Origin: Dysidea avara | Lineage: Eukaryota; Porifera; Demospongiae; Dictyoceratida; Dysideidae | NCBI RefSeq assembly: GCF_963678975.1 | Contig: NC_089273.1 | Coordinates: forward strand, 27,781,073-27,845,072 | Reading direction: 5' to 3' | Length of the DNA stretch: 64,000 nucleotides | Shown: positions 62,089 through 64,000 of the stretch, piece by piece | Layout of the letters: every line of letters begins with the position of its first letter | Position numbering within the stretch: position 1 is the first letter of the stretch | The notes under the pieces: model-generated | The model's input: the letters and a program-made list of their open reading frames with translations, nothing else | Told to the model about the DNA's origin: nothing | Database searches by the model: none | Program-made: the position numbers and the translations under genes

Positions 62089-62192
62089 TGTGAAACCTTT
62101 GTTCACACCCACTTTGTGTGTGTACTTCTTCACACGCATTTGGCCACACGAGCACGCATGGTTGCGTTTAGTACACTGTAGTTACACGCATT

Positions 62193-62840
62193 TGTGACCA
62201 GATTTTACAGAACCGATCCAAATCGCACATCAGGAAAAATCAAACTAACACCACCAGTGGATAGCTACACTATCGTACTACAAGTTTTGACCCTCAGCAC
62301 TACTCAAACTACACGAGGCTGGTTTTTACACACGTCTTTTCTGGGTGGTGTGGAGTGCTCAAATGGCGGTTTCAGGCCTTGTGAAGAACCTGGCTTGGCA
62401 AGAGTCAGTGGTTTACTGGTGGACAGCCTTATAATGTTGGCCAGACGTGTTCTCTGTTGATTTTGCTACATATCAGCCACTAAGGAGCCAGCACAGCCCT
62501 GTAATCTCGTGTCTGGACTCCAATCGTGGTCTGCCTCCATTTTGAGGTCTAACTTTTGCCCTCCCCGCCACCCCCCAGCCTCCACCCCTTTGTGAGCACT
62601 CGTGATACTACTTCACTCGTCCAACTGCTCAGATTTTCTATCTTATTTGGCGGGAAACTGTACAAGCAGCTACAAGTACTGGAAGTGGCTTGAAAGGTAA
62701 TAGATTGATGCATCTTTTGTGTAAATTTCATACGCGTGCTTGCTATCCTTGAAGAGTTATGCTGGCTTCAATTCTTTAAAACCGTTTATCTCGGAACTTC
62801 TAATGTGCGATTTGGATCGTTTTTCCAAAATCCAGTCACA
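62193..62840. mobile_element. TGTGACC-type hairpin MITE (copy 7)
   Basis: Ends TGTGACCAGATTTTACAGAA and TTCCAAAATCCAGTCACA, with CGATCCAAATCGCACAT and ATGTGCGATTTGGATCG next in the arms. TA follows the right end. The interior (CTCCATTTTGAGG, CCCCGCCACCCCCCAGCC) is not shared with other copies; no coding signal. Confidence 0.7.
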
Positions 62841-63028
62841 TATAATACTCATCTGGCTGTAAAGGAGCCAAACACACAAAAACATACTTTGGAATCACTC
62901 CATGACCAGTGCCAGCCACCACACACTGACCAGACTTCTTTCCACTGCTCCAGGATTCTTGGCAGGTCACGTGATCTCACGTGATGCTCCAGAAATAATT
63001 TATAATATTATATATATATATATATATA

Positions 63029-63279
63029 TGTGACCAGGCCTGCGAAAACAGGGTATGTGGGCACAAACTACACCCTGTCATACTACAGGCCATATCTCAG
63101 TATTGGAACAGAATATTTGCATTCTGTAACTTGCATTATAAACCCAATTAAATGCTTACTAAGTGGTAAAAATTTCATTGCCATAGCACATACGTATTAA
63201 ACGTTATTAATCAAGGAAGTTTGAAAAAGTAGGCAAAAATCATGTGCCCACATGCCCTGTTTTCACAGGCCCAGTCACA
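63029..63279. mobile_element. TGTGACC-type hairpin MITE (copy 8, complete)
   Basis: Ends TGTGACCAGGCCTGCGAAAA and TTTTCACAGGCCCAGTCACA with CAGGGTATGTGGGCACA and its inverse as subterminal arms, inserted in a (TA)n run. This is the intact sister of the interrupted copy at 49200-49681 and supplies its empty site. Confidence 0.8.
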
Positions 63280-63329
63280 TATATAATACATATATTTATT
63301 ACAGAACTCTACATGGTGCATGGTTTCTT

Positions 63330-63775
63330 TTCAACCGAACACTCTACAAGGTGAGTCCTTCTAGCTGATCTCTCTACAGGGTGAACTGTTTGTAACTGAA
63401 CTCTCAACAAGGTAACGTCTTCTAGCTGATGTCTCTACAGGGTCACTAGTTAGTAGCTGAACTCTCTACAAGGTGACTTCTTCTAGCTGATCTTTCTACA
63501 GGGTAATGTGTTTGTAGCTGAACTCTCTACAGATGATTTGTTTGCAGCTGAACTCTCTACATGATGGTTTCTTTGTAGCTGAACTCTGTACAGAGTAATT
63601 TCTTCTAGCTGATCCCTCTACAGGGCGATTTGTTTGTAGTTGAACTCTCTACATTGTGGTTTCTTTGTAGCTGAACTCTCTCCAAGGTGACTTCTTCTAG
63701 TTGAACTACATAGTTGAACTTCCTACAAGGTAACTTCTTCTAGCTGATATCTCTACAGGGTGAATTTTTTTGTAT
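63330..63775 (-). repeat. Short array of the 31-bp satellite in reverse orientation
   Basis: Units such as GAACTCTCTACAAGGTGAC and TTCTAGCTGATCTCTCTAC are the reverse complement of the 40-48 kb monomer. About 14 divergent units; they resemble the edge monomers of the large array (AGCTAGAAGAAGTCACC) rather than its homogeneous core. Confidence 0.9.
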
Positions 63776-64000
63776 AAATTTTGCTGGATTAAGGAGGTTG
63801 TTGGATTATATAGTCACCTTTGTAATCTGACAGTGCAAGTACAATACATAGAATTATGTTGGATTATGCAGTAAATTACAAGTAAAATGGAACACAGAGT
63901 TTAACATGGATTAATTTTAGAATTTGCAAGTATTTTTCAATGTTTCGGTTGCTTAAAAAATAATCTTCTGTGATTGTTTTTAATGCTGCTATTATTCTCT
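63776..64000. other. No feature recognised
   Basis: AT-rich end of the window with no gene or repeat seen. Confidence 0.35.

Noticed and set aside
62194-62984. Plus-strand ORFs of 82-88 codons near the right end
   Set aside because: They start inside MITE termini and have no domain; repeat-derived.

Overview
The window looks like gene-poor, AT-rich animal DNA, most likely from a demosponge. The pointers are a very large Death/NACHT/LRR (NLR) gene on the minus strand whose P-loop region matches the style I associate with expanded sponge NLR families, an actinoporin-fold protein, short introns, and dense coverage by non-LTR retrotransposons, hairpin MITEs and a long minisatellite. Species cannot be fixed from the sequence alone.

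Layout. 1-8.1 kb: relics of transposase-like genes, a 41-bp minisatellite, nested hairpin elements and a Harbinger-like element with TTA target duplications (3957-5097). 8.1-12.65 kb: a long foldback element whose arms were hit by two further elements, one with a 10-bp and one with a 9-bp target duplication. 13.3-19.5 kb: a LINE reverse-transcriptase relic cut in two by a 5.0-kb foldback element (13943-18964) whose ends are arrays of a 20-bp palindrome and which has a 4-bp duplication; a second Harbinger-like copy sits inside it. 19.7-21.7 kb: a decayed, minus-strand LINE of the restriction-like-endonuclease type. 22.2-24.1 kb: a CACTG-ended element. 24.2-28.5 kb: a nearly intact non-LTR retrotransposon in which ORF1 and ORF2 share one frame and are divided only by a UGA in the UGACUAG context known for stop-codon readthrough; ORF2 has no ATG ahead of its endonuclease domain. 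28.5-34.5 kb: repeated splice-site-like units, LINE 3' ends and one intact small gene, an actinoporin-like protein (32485-33141, minus). 34.5-39.1 kb: another LINE relic, interrupted by a 338-bp MITE and by a multi-exon gene of unknown function that starts next to a TGTGACC-type terminal repeat. 40.0-48.5 kb: an 8.4-kb array of a 31-bp minisatellite with higher-order structure. 50.7-60.75 kb: the NLR gene, in seven open segments separated by two in-frame stops and four frame changes. 60.8-64 kb: a run of hairpin MITEs and a short array of the 31-bp satellite in the opposite orientation.

How it fits together. The only host genes I would defend are the NLR and the actinoporin-like gene. Two of the four NLR frame changes (near 53.62 and 52.22 kb) fall on T/A homopolymers, where consensus errors are likely; the stops do not, so the gene may be a recent pseudogene or a mixture of real and technical breaks. 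Everything else is mostly mobile DNA, and several insertions can be proven because the interrupted copy, or the opposite arm of a palindrome, preserves the empty site.
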